DNA from: Diphasiastrum complanatum
Taxonomy: Eukaryota; Streptophyta; Lycopodiopsida; Lycopodiales; Lycopodiaceae
Assembly: GCA_029204225.1 (NCBI GenBank)
Contig: CM055113.1
Coordinates: forward strand, 18,507,746 to 18,571,745
Direction: 5' to 3'
Length of the DNA stretch: 64,000 bases
The notes under the pieces are model-generated. The model was not told where the DNA came from, did no database searches, and saw only the letters and a list, made by a program, of their open reading frames with translations. This document shows positions 38,863 through 50,552 of this stretch, piece by piece. Each line of letters starts with the position of its first letter. Position 1 is the stretch's first letter. The position numbers and the translations under genes are program-made.

Positions 38863-39145
38863 CATTTGATACTCAATTTCCAGGAGGTGAAGGCTCGATT
38901 CTGCAACAGAGCAGTTGTCGATTTCAGAGCACCAACGATCAAATTACCCTAATACACAAAACTATGATTATCAGTAATCACTTCGTCTCGCTCAATCCAA
39001 TCATCTGCACTTAATACTTAATTTCCAGGAGGTAAAGGCTCGATTCTGAAACAGAGCAGTTGTCGCTTTCAGAGCACCCCAAATTACCCTAATACACAGA
39101 ACTATGCATATCAGTAATCACCTCGTCTCGCTCAATCCCAAAAGG
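38863..39145. repeat. 145-bp tandem duplication upstream of the NFU start
   Basis: Two units with a 145-bp offset share AATTTCCAGGAGGT, AGGCTCGATTCTG, ACAGAGCAGTTGTCG, AAATTACCCTAATACAC and ATCAGTAATCAC. They lie about 170-450 bp upstream of the NFU start codon, in the likely promoter. The remaining DNA to about 39690 holds nothing I recognise. Confidence 0.85.
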
Positions 39146-39719
39146 GCAAAATTGATAACCCTACGTCAATCATCTTGTTATTGCACAGAAAATAAGAGAG
39201 ACTGAAAGCAAAAAAGATGCTGTTCCTACTCTGTCAACAGCATCAAAACGACCAGATTACATAATGGAATAAGCGAGAAAAGCAATCATCTATGCAAAAA
39301 GAGTATGCTGTTATGGATAAAAGACGATTCGTGGATCGTTATTGTGAAAGATCCAAAGGTGATGGAAGGAGCAACAAACCCTAATTTCTGACAACCGTCA
39401 ATAATCCCTCAGCAAGACTGTTTGATCGATACTTCAGTAATAACTCTCAAATAAAAGAGCCACCACTATATACATACACATATATAGCAGTACCAAAGAT
39501 CAGCACCTCTTGTTGGGGTCTTGTTGGGATCTTGGGGCATGCTACTTGGCACTCAAAGGGTACGAGTCAAAAAAATCTTGAAGAGATTATCGACCAGCTT
39601 CTCAACTCTTACTTAGCATCGGTATGGAGGCCCCTCGGCTCCACGTTTCACTCCCATTTCAAAAATCAAGTATGATTATTTTAAGGGAACTATTTTAAAT
39701 GATGTAGACAAAACCAACT

Positions 39720-40689
39720 ATGTTCAAGGATGTACTGAATTATATACGATTGTGTGATCCATGCCAGAGATCTAAAAAGCCAACAAAAACAATGAATTGG
39801 CTGTTGACGCCAATCCTACCTCTTGCACCATTTGAAAAGTGGGGGATTGACTTTGTCGGTCCAAGCAAGACCGTGACTCGACACACTAAGTGTCATTATA
39901 TTTTGGTTGCGACGGATTATGCCACAAAAGAACGTAGAAGCAGAAGCGACAAAATGAAATGATGCAAAAACTGTCGTAGCGTTCTTATTCAAATCTATAA
40001 TCACAAGATATGGTTGTCCTCTCGAATTAGTTAGTGACCATGGTACACATTTTTTAAATGACACGATACGGCTGTTGACAATGTATTTTCTGATTAAACA
40101 CAGAAAGACAACCCCTTATAATCGAAAAGCAAATGGGTTAACTGAGAGAGCAAATGAAATACTTTGCAAGATCCTGAATAAGATTACTATTGCACATGCG
40201 ATTGAATGGGATCAAAAATTACATTCAGTTCTTTGGGCATATCGAAACACAGAGAAGATCACGATGAAGCAAGCACCATATCTTCTTACTTATGGTATGC
40301 ATCCTATCTTACCTATTGAATTCGAGGTGCCAACTTTTCGAATACAAGCCCAACGAACAAATGCAGAAAATATTAATGAAAGGTTCATGACTATTGAAGA
40401 ATTATTTGAAGCTCGTTCCAATTCACAAAAACTTACGGAGCAAATCCAGGAACAACAAAAGAAAAAGTATGATAGTCGTATCAAGAAAAGTGATCTTAAA
40501 GCTGATGACTTTGCGCTGATCTATGATAGTCGACATCAGAAGTTCCCTGGAAAGCTTCATATGAGATGGCTCGGACCTTATAAAGTTATTGAGGTGTTCG
40601 AGGATGGTTCTATTCAACTTCAATCACTTGAAGGCGAACTATTACCGACTCGAATTAATGGGTTCAGGCTCAAGAAATATTATCTTTGA
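39720..40689 (+). pseudogene. Ty3/Gypsy integrase, one frameshift
   Basis: The start reads FKDVLNYIRLCDPCQRSKK, the CxxC half of the H2C2 zinc finger. The catalytic core has KWGIDFVGP, VATDYATK (first Asp region), ELVSDHGTHFLN (second Asp) and KANGLTERANEIL (Glu). A frameshift near 39925-39960 separates the first third. The C-terminal part has FPGKLHMRWLGPYKV and ends FRLKKYYL, the GPF/Y-type tail. A normal stop follows at 40687-40689. Confidence 0.9.
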
Positions 40690-41153
40690 TTAAACATTCT
40701 AATCATTAAGAATCATTTGATGTCTCATTCGTGAAACACAAAGGGTTTGATGATATTTCATGAATAAGGCAAAAATCAATAGTTATGCCTTCAGAAACCA
40801 TTCTCAACCAAATCTTTCTAGGATCATTCTAGAATCTTTCTAGGCTCATTCCAAAATCTTTTGAGAATCTTTCAAAAATCTTTTCTAGAATATTTTCTAA
40901 AATCTTTCGAGAATCTCTCGATGGACTTTTTGTATCCATCTATTAAAGATGATGGCCACGCGGGTCATCATTATTCACGTGTGTTTACGACTACACGTAA
41001 AAATGGAGTCATCATAATTTATTATTATTTATTTTCTTTTCACAAACGGTCTTACCACATTTAGGACTGTGATGGAAGGGGTGGAAGTGGTAGCAAGTGG
41101 TGTCTGTAGGGGTAGAGAGGCGGGGGGTGGAGACGTAGTTGTCTGGCTGAAAG

Positions 41154-41990
41154 TTGTCTCCACAGCCTTTTAACATTGAATTACAATGGCGTGTGGATTA
41201 CATGATGCTATCAGGCACAGTAGGCATCGCCTTCGACGACTGGAAATCACCTTGGAAAAAGGACGACTTTATTTGGTTATGGGCCCAATCAACTATCGAG
41301 CAGAAAGGATGTCTCTGCTGGGGCATAATTCAAGGAAAATTAAAAGTTGAACCTTTCGGATCAGTCGAGCTATACATAGGTTCTTCTTCTATGTATGCCT
41401 TAGAGTACATTCGCATTAAAGAATACCAGTTTTTGTGAAACGAAGACAATAAGCGACAATTTTGGAAGTGAAAGTCGCAGTTCCAACTTTATAAACCAAA
41501 AGACATTGCGGATATGGGCACTTTTGATGATGCGGGTCTGCTCATCAATATAAATATGGCATATCCAGAGCTCTTCAGTATTTACGTTGATTGGGAGCAA
41601 AATTTAGCTGATTACTTTGCAGAAATTTGGCACAATCTGCAAGATCGACGAAAGTCAATTCCGTTACAAACCCTTTTGTACATATTCTTTCTGGCGGTTC
41701 GACAGTTTTGTAGCAAAAACTTTATTTTTTGTATAGAATCTATATGTTACTTTTATAAAATTTTTAGCTCGCTTTAGTAAAGAAAGTACAAGTCGAAGTG
41801 ATTCAGACGAAGATGAGAAATTAACTCAGGAGCTGTTCGATGGAACATTGCTCTCTATTAAGCTCGAAGAATTCGGCAACCTACCAGTTGGCCGATATAC
41901 ACAATCAAAGGAAACGTTGATGTTGTTCGAGGCTCAACAAAATTTGGAGTTAGCACAAAGATTACATGTAGAATTGAATTCATCATAAAT
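41154..41990 (+). pseudogene. Unrecognised ORF region between Gypsy integrase and 3' LTR
   Basis: Three successive open stretches look protein-like: 41154-41438 (KDDFIWLWAQSTIEQKG, GSVELYIGSSSMYALEY), 41500-41710 (GLLININMAYPELFSIYVDW, ADYFAEIWHNLQDRRKS) and 41775-41989 (acidic DSDEDEKLTQELFDGT, then a helical SKETLMLFEAQQNLELAQ). They lie in different frames, so introns or frameshifts separate them. I see no known domain. Some plant Gypsy lineages carry additional ORFs at this place, and this could be one or captured host sequence. Confidence 0.45.
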
Positions 41991-42300
41991 ATTCATTCTT
42001 GCCTATGTAATAGTGATGTTTCTATGTGATGCTGAATTCTGATCTTTGAAGTTTTGACGGCGTTTTGAAGTTCAATTTCTGTTCTAATAAATATTTCAAA
42101 GATCACCTCAAATCAATCTACTTAGTTCAAAAAACAGCAAGTCACATATTCAACAAAACAGAAGAAATATCTCAAATGAAGTATTTAAAGGAAGGAACAT
42201 ATGAAGGAATATCTTTTGACGTTAACGAATATATAAAGAACCAAACGAATCACAAATGATCCTCAAATTGAAGATTATATGTTCACGAGGACATTTCACA

Positions 42301-42958
42301 TTTGAGGAGGGGGATATGTGATGCCACGAATTTGCTAAATAACGAATATCAACCTAAATATGGCATGATATAGTATGAAGATATGAGCTGGATAAATATA
42401 AATCATGAAGAGGCCTATATCATTTTTCGAGAATATAACTCCTAAAGACTTGTCTTGTATTTAAGGACAAGATCTCCAGAAGTTAGACACTGCCTTGGAT
42501 AACTTTTATTAGGTCATCTACGCAAAATGACTAAATATGAATCGACATATTAAACTAGAGTAATTTAAACTCTTAGTTAAATATACCTCTCACGGTGATA
42601 GAACTGTATGTATACATCTAAGATGGCAGTCCCTGTCTGAGGAATTGAGTCATTGATCTGTGTTCTTGTTTGTACAAATAAACATAAGTCTCTAACATAC
42701 TCTAAAACTATTCGTGTTCTTTAACCATAATCTGGACTTAAGTTGACTTCTGTCTAGAAATGAACAATTCGCAAATAAGATTAACTAATAGTCTGTTCGT
42801 ACTGAAATACATCGAACATCTCTCGAATCTCTGACGACAACTTAATCAGTCGGAGTGTAGTACTTTTGTACTACTTTGATAACATCTCACCTGCAAAACG
42901 CTTGTCATTCGATTCGATAGAGGCAAGACTGTTGTTCTGAAATTATTATTACTACACA
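42301..42958 (+). repeat. Gypsy polypurine tract and probable 3' LTR
   Basis: The purine tract TTTGAGGAGGGGGATA (42301-42316) is followed by TGTGATGCCACG, the usual start of a Gypsy LTR. A candidate end is ACTACACA at 42958, giving TGTG...CACA ends and 642 bp. The 5' LTR is absent, so the right end is not proven. Confidence 0.65.
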
Positions 42959-43061
42959 CCCCCAATACAAGTAATATTGGTTACTTTTTAAATGTCAACC
43001 AAAATAACTCTCGATTCCACTTCATTCGAAATAAGTTAAAGTTGTACCAAATATTTAACTT

Positions 43062-44645
43062 TCAAGCGCTATCCTCTTGGGGTTCCACATTAATTACTAC
43101 AAAATCTATAATAACTCTGTTTGTATAGCACGACAATACCTTGTTCTTAGCAGAAGTTTGAAAACTCCTTGCTCTTGTATTCACTTCCATTGTCAGATTT
43201 GATGGTCTGCACTTTCTTCGAGGTATGTCTCTGCGCGAATGCCACGAACTTCTTGAAAGAGTCAAACACTTCGGATTTTTTTCTTAAATAATAGATCGTC
43301 ATCATCCGGCTGTAATCATCAATGAATTTCAAGAAGTACCTTGATCCCAAGAGCAAATTGACTTTCATCGGCCCACAGACATCTGAATGGATGAGCTCAA
43401 GGACTCCCTTGGCTCTCTTTCCTTCATGTATAAATGGACTTTGATGTTGTTTGCCCTTTTGGCAGGCTTCATAGAAGTCGGTGTCTGGTCTTCAGACATC
43501 TGAATGGATGAGCTCAAGGACTCCCTTGGCTCTCCTTCCTTCATGTATAAATGGACTTTAATGTTGTTTGCCCTTTTGGCAGGCTTCATAGAAGTCGGTG
43601 TCTGGATATCTTCAGACCTGTCACAATGTCTTTTATGCTCATCTCATTGAGGCTTCTATGTTCAGATGATACATTCTTCTGTGCCAAAATTGATCTTCAT
43701 TCTCTAATGCATTCACTATGCTATCAGAACTATTGATAATCTTTGTCTGATATAGGTTACCTTCTCTGGATCCGATAGTCAGCAGTTTATTTGAACTTTG
43801 TTCGATCATCCGGCATGTACTGCCATCAAACAGGACTCGAATTTCGAGACCTGTCATCTTCAAGACTGATAGTTGGTTTCTTCTCAGTGAGGGTACATAG
43901 AGTGCTCCTGGCAACTTAGCTTGTCCCGACAGTGTTCGTAGCTGTAGAATCTCGATGCCTTTCACATCGTGTTTGCTCTCATCGCCTAGAATTGCTGCTT
44001 TGTTGTTGTCGAGTTCTCTGTAGTTGATCAGTATTTTCTTGTTGCAAGTAATGTGTGAGGTTGCTCCTGAGTTGATGACTATTTCGTAGTCTCGCTTTGT
44101 GTAGCTTGTTGAAGCCTCATCGAATATTGTGAAGGCTTTGTCGCTCTTGTCAGCATCCCTCAATGACTCTGTAACATTTGCTTTCTCAGCTTTGTTTTTT
44201 CTTTTCGGGTTGAATCTGCAATCGTATGCAAAGTGTCCTTTCTTCTTGTAGTGCATGCAAGGTATTGTCGGGTTAAACCAGCATTTGTTGGCTGTGTGTC
44301 CCAGCTTGTGACAGTGAACACATGAGGAGGTTTCTTGGTTGTTGTTGCCTTTGCTTAAAGACTTTGGATTCGCCTTGTCGAATCTGGACTTGTTTTTGTT
44401 CTTCTTATTTTCCTAGCCTTCTCCTGGTCACTGCTTCCTTCTCCTTCATCTCTCATCAGTGATAAGACTGACAGCTTGTTCTGATAAGCTCAAAATGAGC
44501 ATTCTTAGTGGCTGAAAGGACGTCGGCAGTGATTTCATGAAGTGCATCAACTGTTGTGCTACTGGGACCTGGTGCTCCTGTCCAGATGCAACAAGTTGAG
44601 CGAAGATCATTATGATCTTCTCAATGTGCTGATCTAACTGATTTT
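43062..44645 (-). pseudogene. Ty1/Copia C: gag C-terminus, protease, pre-integrase, integrase fragment
   Basis: Minus-strand order is gag (44645-44300, words such as FMKSLPTSFQPLRML), zinc knuckle 1 CVHCHKLGHTANKC, then a second knuckle-like CMHYKKKGHFAYDC with its second Cys replaced. The protease site reads IVINSGATSHIT, so the catalytic Asp is Asn. The pre-integrase word is FWHRRMYHLNIEAS. A 117-bp tandem duplication follows, then integrase FIDDYSRMMTIYYL and IKSDNGSEYKSKEF. The rest of pol is missing. The two-knuckle layout resembles family A. Confidence 0.85.
43377..43610 (-). repeat. 117-bp in-frame tandem duplication inside Copia C integrase
   Basis: Units 43377-43493 and 43494-43610 are nearly identical and each encodes 39 codons including KPAKRANNIKVHLYMKE and ESLSSSIQMS. 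The frame is kept through both copies. Confidence 0.9.
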
Positions 44646-45640
44646 TGTGAAAGATTTCAGATCCTTAAGATCCAATTTACTTGAATGATCTTTGGTTAGA
44701 AAGAGAAATACACTACCAATTTCACCAATGTAGAAAAATCAGCATCTACACACAATTTGAGATGCAAACACTAATAGAACTTGATCAAACTTGAATGAAA
44801 TGACTATGTACTATTGTTGTCCGTACAAACCAGCAAGCTACTGTATTTCACACGTGTGGATCCAAAAATAACAAATATCGATCATTCTACACATAGAATT
44901 GCAAGCAATCACCAAGATAGTGCACCAATGGATAGTAGAGCCCAAGAGAACCATGTATAAGCATGAAATGAGATAGAGAAGAGAGAAGATGACTCTCTCC
45001 ACGAGTTACATCCTTTTATAACAGAATTGAGATGTTGATGTAGATCCACTCTTGCTTGAAGCCTAAACTCCTCATTCACCAAAATCTCTTGCAAATCCAC
45101 AATGCTTGGCAAAGTCTTCAAGAATAGCATGATTATCCAACAAACCATTAAGAATAACTTGAAAAAGTTCTCCTTCCTTAATGCTCTCATCAATGCATGC
45201 AAGCTCATCATTAAATGCTTTAACTCTTAATACAAAAGCATGAGCACTCTCTTCCTTCTTTTGCAAACTTTGAGGGATTTGTCTTATTAGAGTCAACACT
45301 CTAGATGTTGACTTGGATTTATAAAGCTTCTTTAATGAATCCCAAGCCTCTTATGATGAGAGGCTTGGGATTCATTACCAACTTCTTTGAGAAGTTCATT
45401 GGTAATATTCATCTTTATCATGTGTAGAGAGCTCTTTTAGCTCTCTTGGCATACCTCACTTGATCGTGAGGTGCTTGAGGCCTCTCCTCCACACCTGCAA
45501 CAATCTCCATCAACTCATTCATCTCCAATAAGGACTCCATCCTCACCTTCCAAGTAGAATAGTTGATTGAGGTAAAGCCTATCATTGCTCTCCAACATAA
45601 AGCCTCCACTTGTAGTCATGTTGAAGTGACCTGATCTTCT
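44646..45640 (-). pseudogene. Ty1/Copia E gag fragment
   Basis: It reads NYSTWKVRMESLLEMNELM (45609-45418) and, after a frame change, KEESAHAFVLRVKAFNDELA and IDESIKEGELFQVIL (45299-45072). This is UBN2-type gag closest to that of Copia B. A 24-bp inverted word around 45340-45375 (GGCTTGGGATTCATT) interrupts the junction of the two frames. No protease or pol follows; the DNA below 44909 is AT-rich and unassigned. Confidence 0.75.
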
Positions 45641-46559
45641 CCTTTCAACCTATTCCAATGCTCAAATCACTCTTTTGAATGACAACAAAAGTATTCAAAA
45701 AGAAATCTCAAAGATATGGAAACGCTCAATTTTCTTCTAGCACTATTACTAACAAATCAACACATAGATTGAAGAATTCTTGCTCAACCTATGATCTACA
45801 CACAATCTAATGATCCACAATCTTGATCAACCTATGATCCACACACAATCTAATGAATCTTGCCACTTTTAAGATCAAAACACACTCTATTAAAGTCCAT
45901 CAACTTGAAAAAAATAGAGATCCAGTTGAAATTAGGGTTTTGACAAAATCACAAAAAAGTATCTTCCAATTTCTACATGCAATTGCAAAAATCTTGATAT
46001 AGAATCTTGTAGCCTCCAATGAAATGTTCCTAATGCATTTAATTGGCTAAATCTAGTAAGACACATGTGAAATAGGCCTACTTCAAGTTCATAAACCTAA
46101 ATTGAGTTTTGACCTACAAAAGATCAATTCTACACATGCAAAATTCTTGATTTTTGAGTAGAAACTATTCTAGCATGTCTAGAGATAGAAGCTCCACCAA
46201 ATCTTTGCTGAATGTGGCTATATATATCTACAAATTTAAGATTGCTTGTATGTCTTATTTAAGTTTCAATTTTGATGTTTGATCTTGATGTCTTATTTAA
46301 GTTTCATTTTGGATATGATGTTTTAAATTTAGATTTTAGAAATAATGTTCAATTTTCATGTCTTATTTAAGTTTCAATTTGAATATGATGTTTGATTTGG
46401 ATGTCTTATTTAATTTTCAATTTGGTTATGATGTTCAGTATTTAGGATTTAATAAATGTTGGGCGGGTATATAGGATCACGGTTGGTATCAATAATGGGT
46501 ATCAATATGATATCACAAAACCTATTCAATTGGTATATGAATTAGTGATACCGGACAAA
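45641..46559. other. AT-rich leader-like DNA with short tandem repeats
   Basis: Around 45785-45865 the phrase CAACCTATGATCCACACACA recurs about 55 bp apart. At 46250-46435 the phrase GATGTCTTATTTAAGTTTCA recurs four times at irregular spacing. No gene seen. It may be the leader or LTR of Copia E (inference). Confidence 0.5.
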
Positions 46560-47515
46560 TGGAGGCCATATAAAAAAATAGCACGTGGAACTTGGTTGAG
46601 CTTCTATCACTTGCAAATGGATTTATAAGATCAAATATGGAGCAGGGCAACTCAACAAGTACAAAGCACGGTTGGTTGCGAGAGGATTTGAGCAGCAGAA
46701 AGGCATTGATTTTGAGAAAACCTTCGCACCCGTAGCTAAGATGGTAACTATACGTTCTATCATTGCTATTTCTACTTTCCATGGTTGGAAGATCCAACAA
46801 ATAGACGTTAAATCTGCTTTTCTTAATGGAGTGCTGAATGAAGAGGTGTATTTAGTACAACCTCAAGGATTTGTTGAGCCAGGGAGAGAGCATCTTGTTT
46901 GTGAGCTCAACAAAGCTATCTATGGATTGAAGCAAGCACCAGGGGCGTGGTACTCTTGCATTGATGAACACTTCAAGCGAAGGAAAATGGTAAAGAGTAA
47001 GGCTGATCCTAATCTTTAAATTCTAAAGCAAGATTCAGATATAGTGTTCATTGTTTTGTCGTGGATGATCTGATTATTACAAGAAGTAATGAGAGCTTCA
47101 TTAATGAAATCAAATCAGATCTTTCCAATGCCTTTGACATGAGCGATCTAGGATTGATGCACTATTGTCTTGGCATTGCAGTATAGCAAAAGGAAGAGGT
47201 TGTCTTTCTTACACAAAGCAAGTATGCACAAGATTTGCTTTATAAGCTCAATATGTAGGATTGTAAGCCTTTGAGTACACCGATGGATGTCAACATGAAG
47301 CTTACTGCATATGATGAATCTGAAAAAGTAGATGCTTACTTGTATAGGCAGCTCCTGGGTAGTTTGATCTATTTGACACGCACACGACCTGATATTTCTT
47401 ATGTTGTTGGTGTTGTTAGTCAATTTATGCAAAATCCTAGTCAAGCACATTGGAAGTCTGCTAAACCTATTCTCAGGTACATTCAGCGGACGTTGAATTT
47501 TGGTTTGAAGTATGA
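46560..47515 (+). pseudogene. Ty1/Copia F reverse transcriptase to RNase H start
   Basis: It reads ARLVARGFEQQKGIDFEKTF, IQQIDVKSAFLNG, AIYGLKQAPGAWY, then a decayed VVDDLIITRSNE palm motif and CLGIAV. The connection domain has LLGSLIYLTRTRPDISYVVG. Stops occur near 47017, 47070 and 47187. It ends at 47515, where Copia A copy 3 begins in the same frame. Confidence 0.88.
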
Positions 47516-48983
47516 TCAGCCATTACCACATAAGCGCAAGATTGTCAAATGCAAATGGGTCTTCAAGCTCAAATACGGACCAAACGGGAATGTGTCGAAA
47601 TACAAGGCAAGACTAAGAGCGAAGGGTTTCTCTCAGAGATACGATATTGACTATTCTGAAACCTTCTCTCCTGTCGTCAAACATTCGTTCCTACGTCTGT
47701 TATTTGCATATGCAGCAGCTTATGACCTCAGGATCCACATTGTGGACGAGAAGACAACCTTCAGATTAGACGAAGAGGTCTACATGGATCAACCCCCAGG
47801 ATTCATCTCAAATTCACTTCCTGACTATGTACGTAGAATGCATAGAAGCATCTACGGTCTGAAGTAGCCAGCCTGACAATGGTACAAGAAGAAAGATCAA
47901 GCCTTGAAATCATTAGGATTCAAGCCTCTATTGGCTGACTCCAATGTGTATGTCATAATTACAGATGGGCAGATCATCATAGTGGATGTATATGTGGACG
48001 ACACTCTGATTCTTTGCAGGAGTGAGCAGCTAATTTGAAGACAGACATCTCGAAACATTTCGAGATAGTGGATCTGGGAGAAGCCAGGTGTTACCTAGGC
48101 TTACAAATCGAAAGAGACTGTGAGGGAGGTAAGTTATACCTTCACCAGTCCAGATACACCCAGAAGATCCTAGAGGACTTTGGGATGCTGAACTGCAAAG
48201 GAGCGAACACTCCAATGCTCGTAGGGACGGTGCTAACGAATGATGACTGTCCAAGGACTGAGACAGAGAGAGAACATATGCAGCTCACATCTTACAAGAA
48301 GCTGATAGCATCACTGATGTACCTTGCAGACAACACACGTCCTGATATTGCTTATGCAGTGTTTATGATGAGCCAATTTTGCACGAATCCAGGCTCGACA
48401 CATTGGAAGATTGCAAAACAAATTTTGTAGTATCTTCAATGAACGAGGGATTATGGCTTGTGTTATTGTCATGGTACAGGTCTCTGGATACTTTTTATAG
48501 CGATGCTAGCTGGGCATCTCTCAAGGACGATTGTAAAAGCATCTCAGGAGGATGCACCATCGCATCAGGAGCAGCAATTCTCTTGGTCAGCAAGAAGCAG
48601 ACCATTGTAGCCCAGTCATCCCGCGAAGCAGAGAATGTAGTAGCAACAAAGATGGCCAACAAATAAATTTGGCTAAGGCAGTTCCTGGACGAATTGGACA
48701 AAACAAGGAACGAGCCACTGGTCTTGCAGATGGACAACACCTCTGCAATACACCTGACGAAAGATCCCATGTTCCATTCTAGAACGAAACACATTGCGAT
48801 CAAGTATCACCTGATCAGGGATCTAATTGAAAAGAAGATGATGCAGACCACCTTCATAGGAACGAAAGATATGGCTACTGACATCTTCACTAAAGCTCTG
48901 GACAAAGGACTCTTTGAGAGGCAAAGGAGCAGTCTCGGGATTGTAAAGCTATCATGCTTTGAGAGGGAGTTGAAAAAACAAAA
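47515..48983 (+). pseudogene. Copia A copy 3 reverse transcriptase and RNase H
   Basis: It begins at PLPHKRKIVKCKWVFKLKYG, an internal RT position, and includes YGLK-stop, YVDDTLILC and CYLGLQIERD. RNase H shows YSDASWA, SSREAENVV (Glu kept) and QMDNTSAI. Stops near 47866, 48038, 48430 and 48664 and several frame changes inactivate it. The last frame ends ERELKKQNISDYK and runs into the LTR. Confidence 0.88.
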
Positions 48984-50015
48984 TATTTCTGATTACAAAG
49001 TCTTGCTAGCTTTCAGCCCTCAACCTGACGAAGATGTTCACGAACTCGAATATCTAGAGACACGAGACACAAAGTGTTTCGCAAACACGAAATCAAAGAG
49101 AACGAAGATAAACTGTTTGCGAACATAAAAGTCAAAGGAGACGATCACAAACGGTTCGCAAACATGAGAGATCCACAAACGAGATTCCTTTGTGGTCCAG
49201 TACGAGAGAAAGGCAGATGAGGTAAACAAAACCAACGGTGGAAACGAAATCCGTTTTGCCCTTACGCTCAAAAGAGTACAAGCTAAGATCACACAAGTAT
49301 CCAGAAATACAGAGATCTGATCTGGTGGCACGACATCAGCAGATACTACCTAGGTCACGGCTAATCTGCCACTCTTGTAGTTCCCTGATTAGTTGTAGAT
49401 GTTCAATCACTCTAATCTTAGGTTTACATAGAGAGACTATACTTACTAGATGATACTTGACATATATCAGAACAAAATACACGGTGTGTAATATACAAAA
49501 GTTTGATGCTAGTAAGCAATCAAGACGATATACAGAATACATGTCCGCTTGCGCGCAAAGACAATTCTGTCTAGGATTAGAAGATCCAGCTGTCCGCTAG
49601 TGAAGTGAGACTACTACTCGTGAGAGAACCGTGTTTCTTTCATGCCAACGCATTGTGTGGATTTCCATGCAGTGCTTGAAAAAATTCAGAGAAAATTAAT
49701 ATAGATTATTTTCTTGTTGTGTCTGATCTTGAATGTTGAATGCTTATGTTGATATTTCATATGTCTGAGTTTTCTTGTTCATTTGAATTCCGCAATTTGG
49801 TTGAAACTAAGTCGAATGTTGCATTAATTTTATGAACGTAGATCAGTAGTGACTGATTACACTCTGGAGGATTGTAGGAGCGATTCAGCTGGCAGTGTCC
49901 AGCGATCGCATCTGAACTCCATCCGAGCTAAAGAGAGTTGTGATTGATTCGCCTTCACGAAAGTTTCGCGAATTCGACGAATTTCTCATCAGTCAATCAC
50001 CTTTTCTTCTCATTA
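48984..50015 (+). repeat. Family A LTR lying between RNase H and a downstream gag
   Basis: About 1030 bp. It starts TATTTCTGATTACAAAG after AAAAAACAAAA and ends near TTCTCATTA. Shared family words include CATCTACAACTAAT (on the other strand), GTCCGCT and GAATACATGT. It is followed by a PBS, so it served as 3' LTR for the left unit and 5' LTR for the right one. Confidence 0.85.
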
Positions 50016-50016
50016 G

Positions 50017-50029
50017 TGGTATTAGAGCC
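50017..50029 (+). other. Primer-binding site of Copia A copy 3
   Basis: TGGTATTAGAGCC, one mismatch from the canonical TGGTATCAGAGCC, directly after the LTR end. Confidence 0.85.
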
Positions 50030-50133
50030 GATTATCCTATCAAATTCTGACATAGCCAAAAGAAACTATCAGATCCAGGAGGCCAAGCATTCAGACAATC
50101 AACCATCAACAAGGAAACAGACTTCAAGAAGCA

Positions 50134-50552
50134 ATGGCTTCAATCAGCAACATGCAAAGCAAGATCTGCATGATACTTGATTCTTCAGGATCTAACTTTC
50201 TAGCTTGGAAAGTTAAGACATCTTTGATACTCAAGGGTGAAGGACTCTTTCCCTGGGTAGATGGCACAGAAGAAATGCCTACAACAACAAACAAGGAGCT
50301 ATGCGAATGGAGGGAGAAAAATGACAAGGCAGTAGCTGCTGTTATCATCTTCCATCAAAGATAGTCTCACACTTGACCTGGCTACACTCTCCAAAGCTAA
50401 GGAGATGTGGGATGCATTGCTCACCAGATTTCAAACAAAATCAAGAAGTTAGATCGTGATGCTGGAAGATCAGCTGACGAATTTGCAGTGGGATGGAAAA
50501 GACCTCACCTCTTTCATAAGAAAGATGAAGGATCAGATCTTTGATAATTCTT
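50134..50552 (+). pseudogene. Copia A gag N-terminal half
   Basis: It starts MASISNMQSKICMILDSSGS and continues NFLAWKVKTSLILKGEG and CEWREKNDKAVAAV. A frame change at about 50350 leads to LTLDLATLSKAKEMWDALL and MLEDQLTNLQWDGKDLTSFI. Homology stops near 50552. This copy supplies the gag N-terminus that copy 1 lacks. Confidence 0.85.

Larger units (their letters stand above)
39690..42958 (+). mobile_element. Ty3/Gypsy retrotransposon, 3' half
   Basis: It contains integrase, a stretch of extra ORFs, a polypurine tract and a 3' LTR. The gag, protease, RT and RNase H parts and the 5' LTR are not in the window. The left break is near 39690, where the pre-integrase zinc-finger region starts abruptly. 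Confidence 0.85.

Noticed and set aside
38491-38952. 153-aa plus-strand frame over the NFU first exon
   Set aside because: Antisense to the NFU presequence exon and its upstream duplicated promoter, with no recognisable domain.
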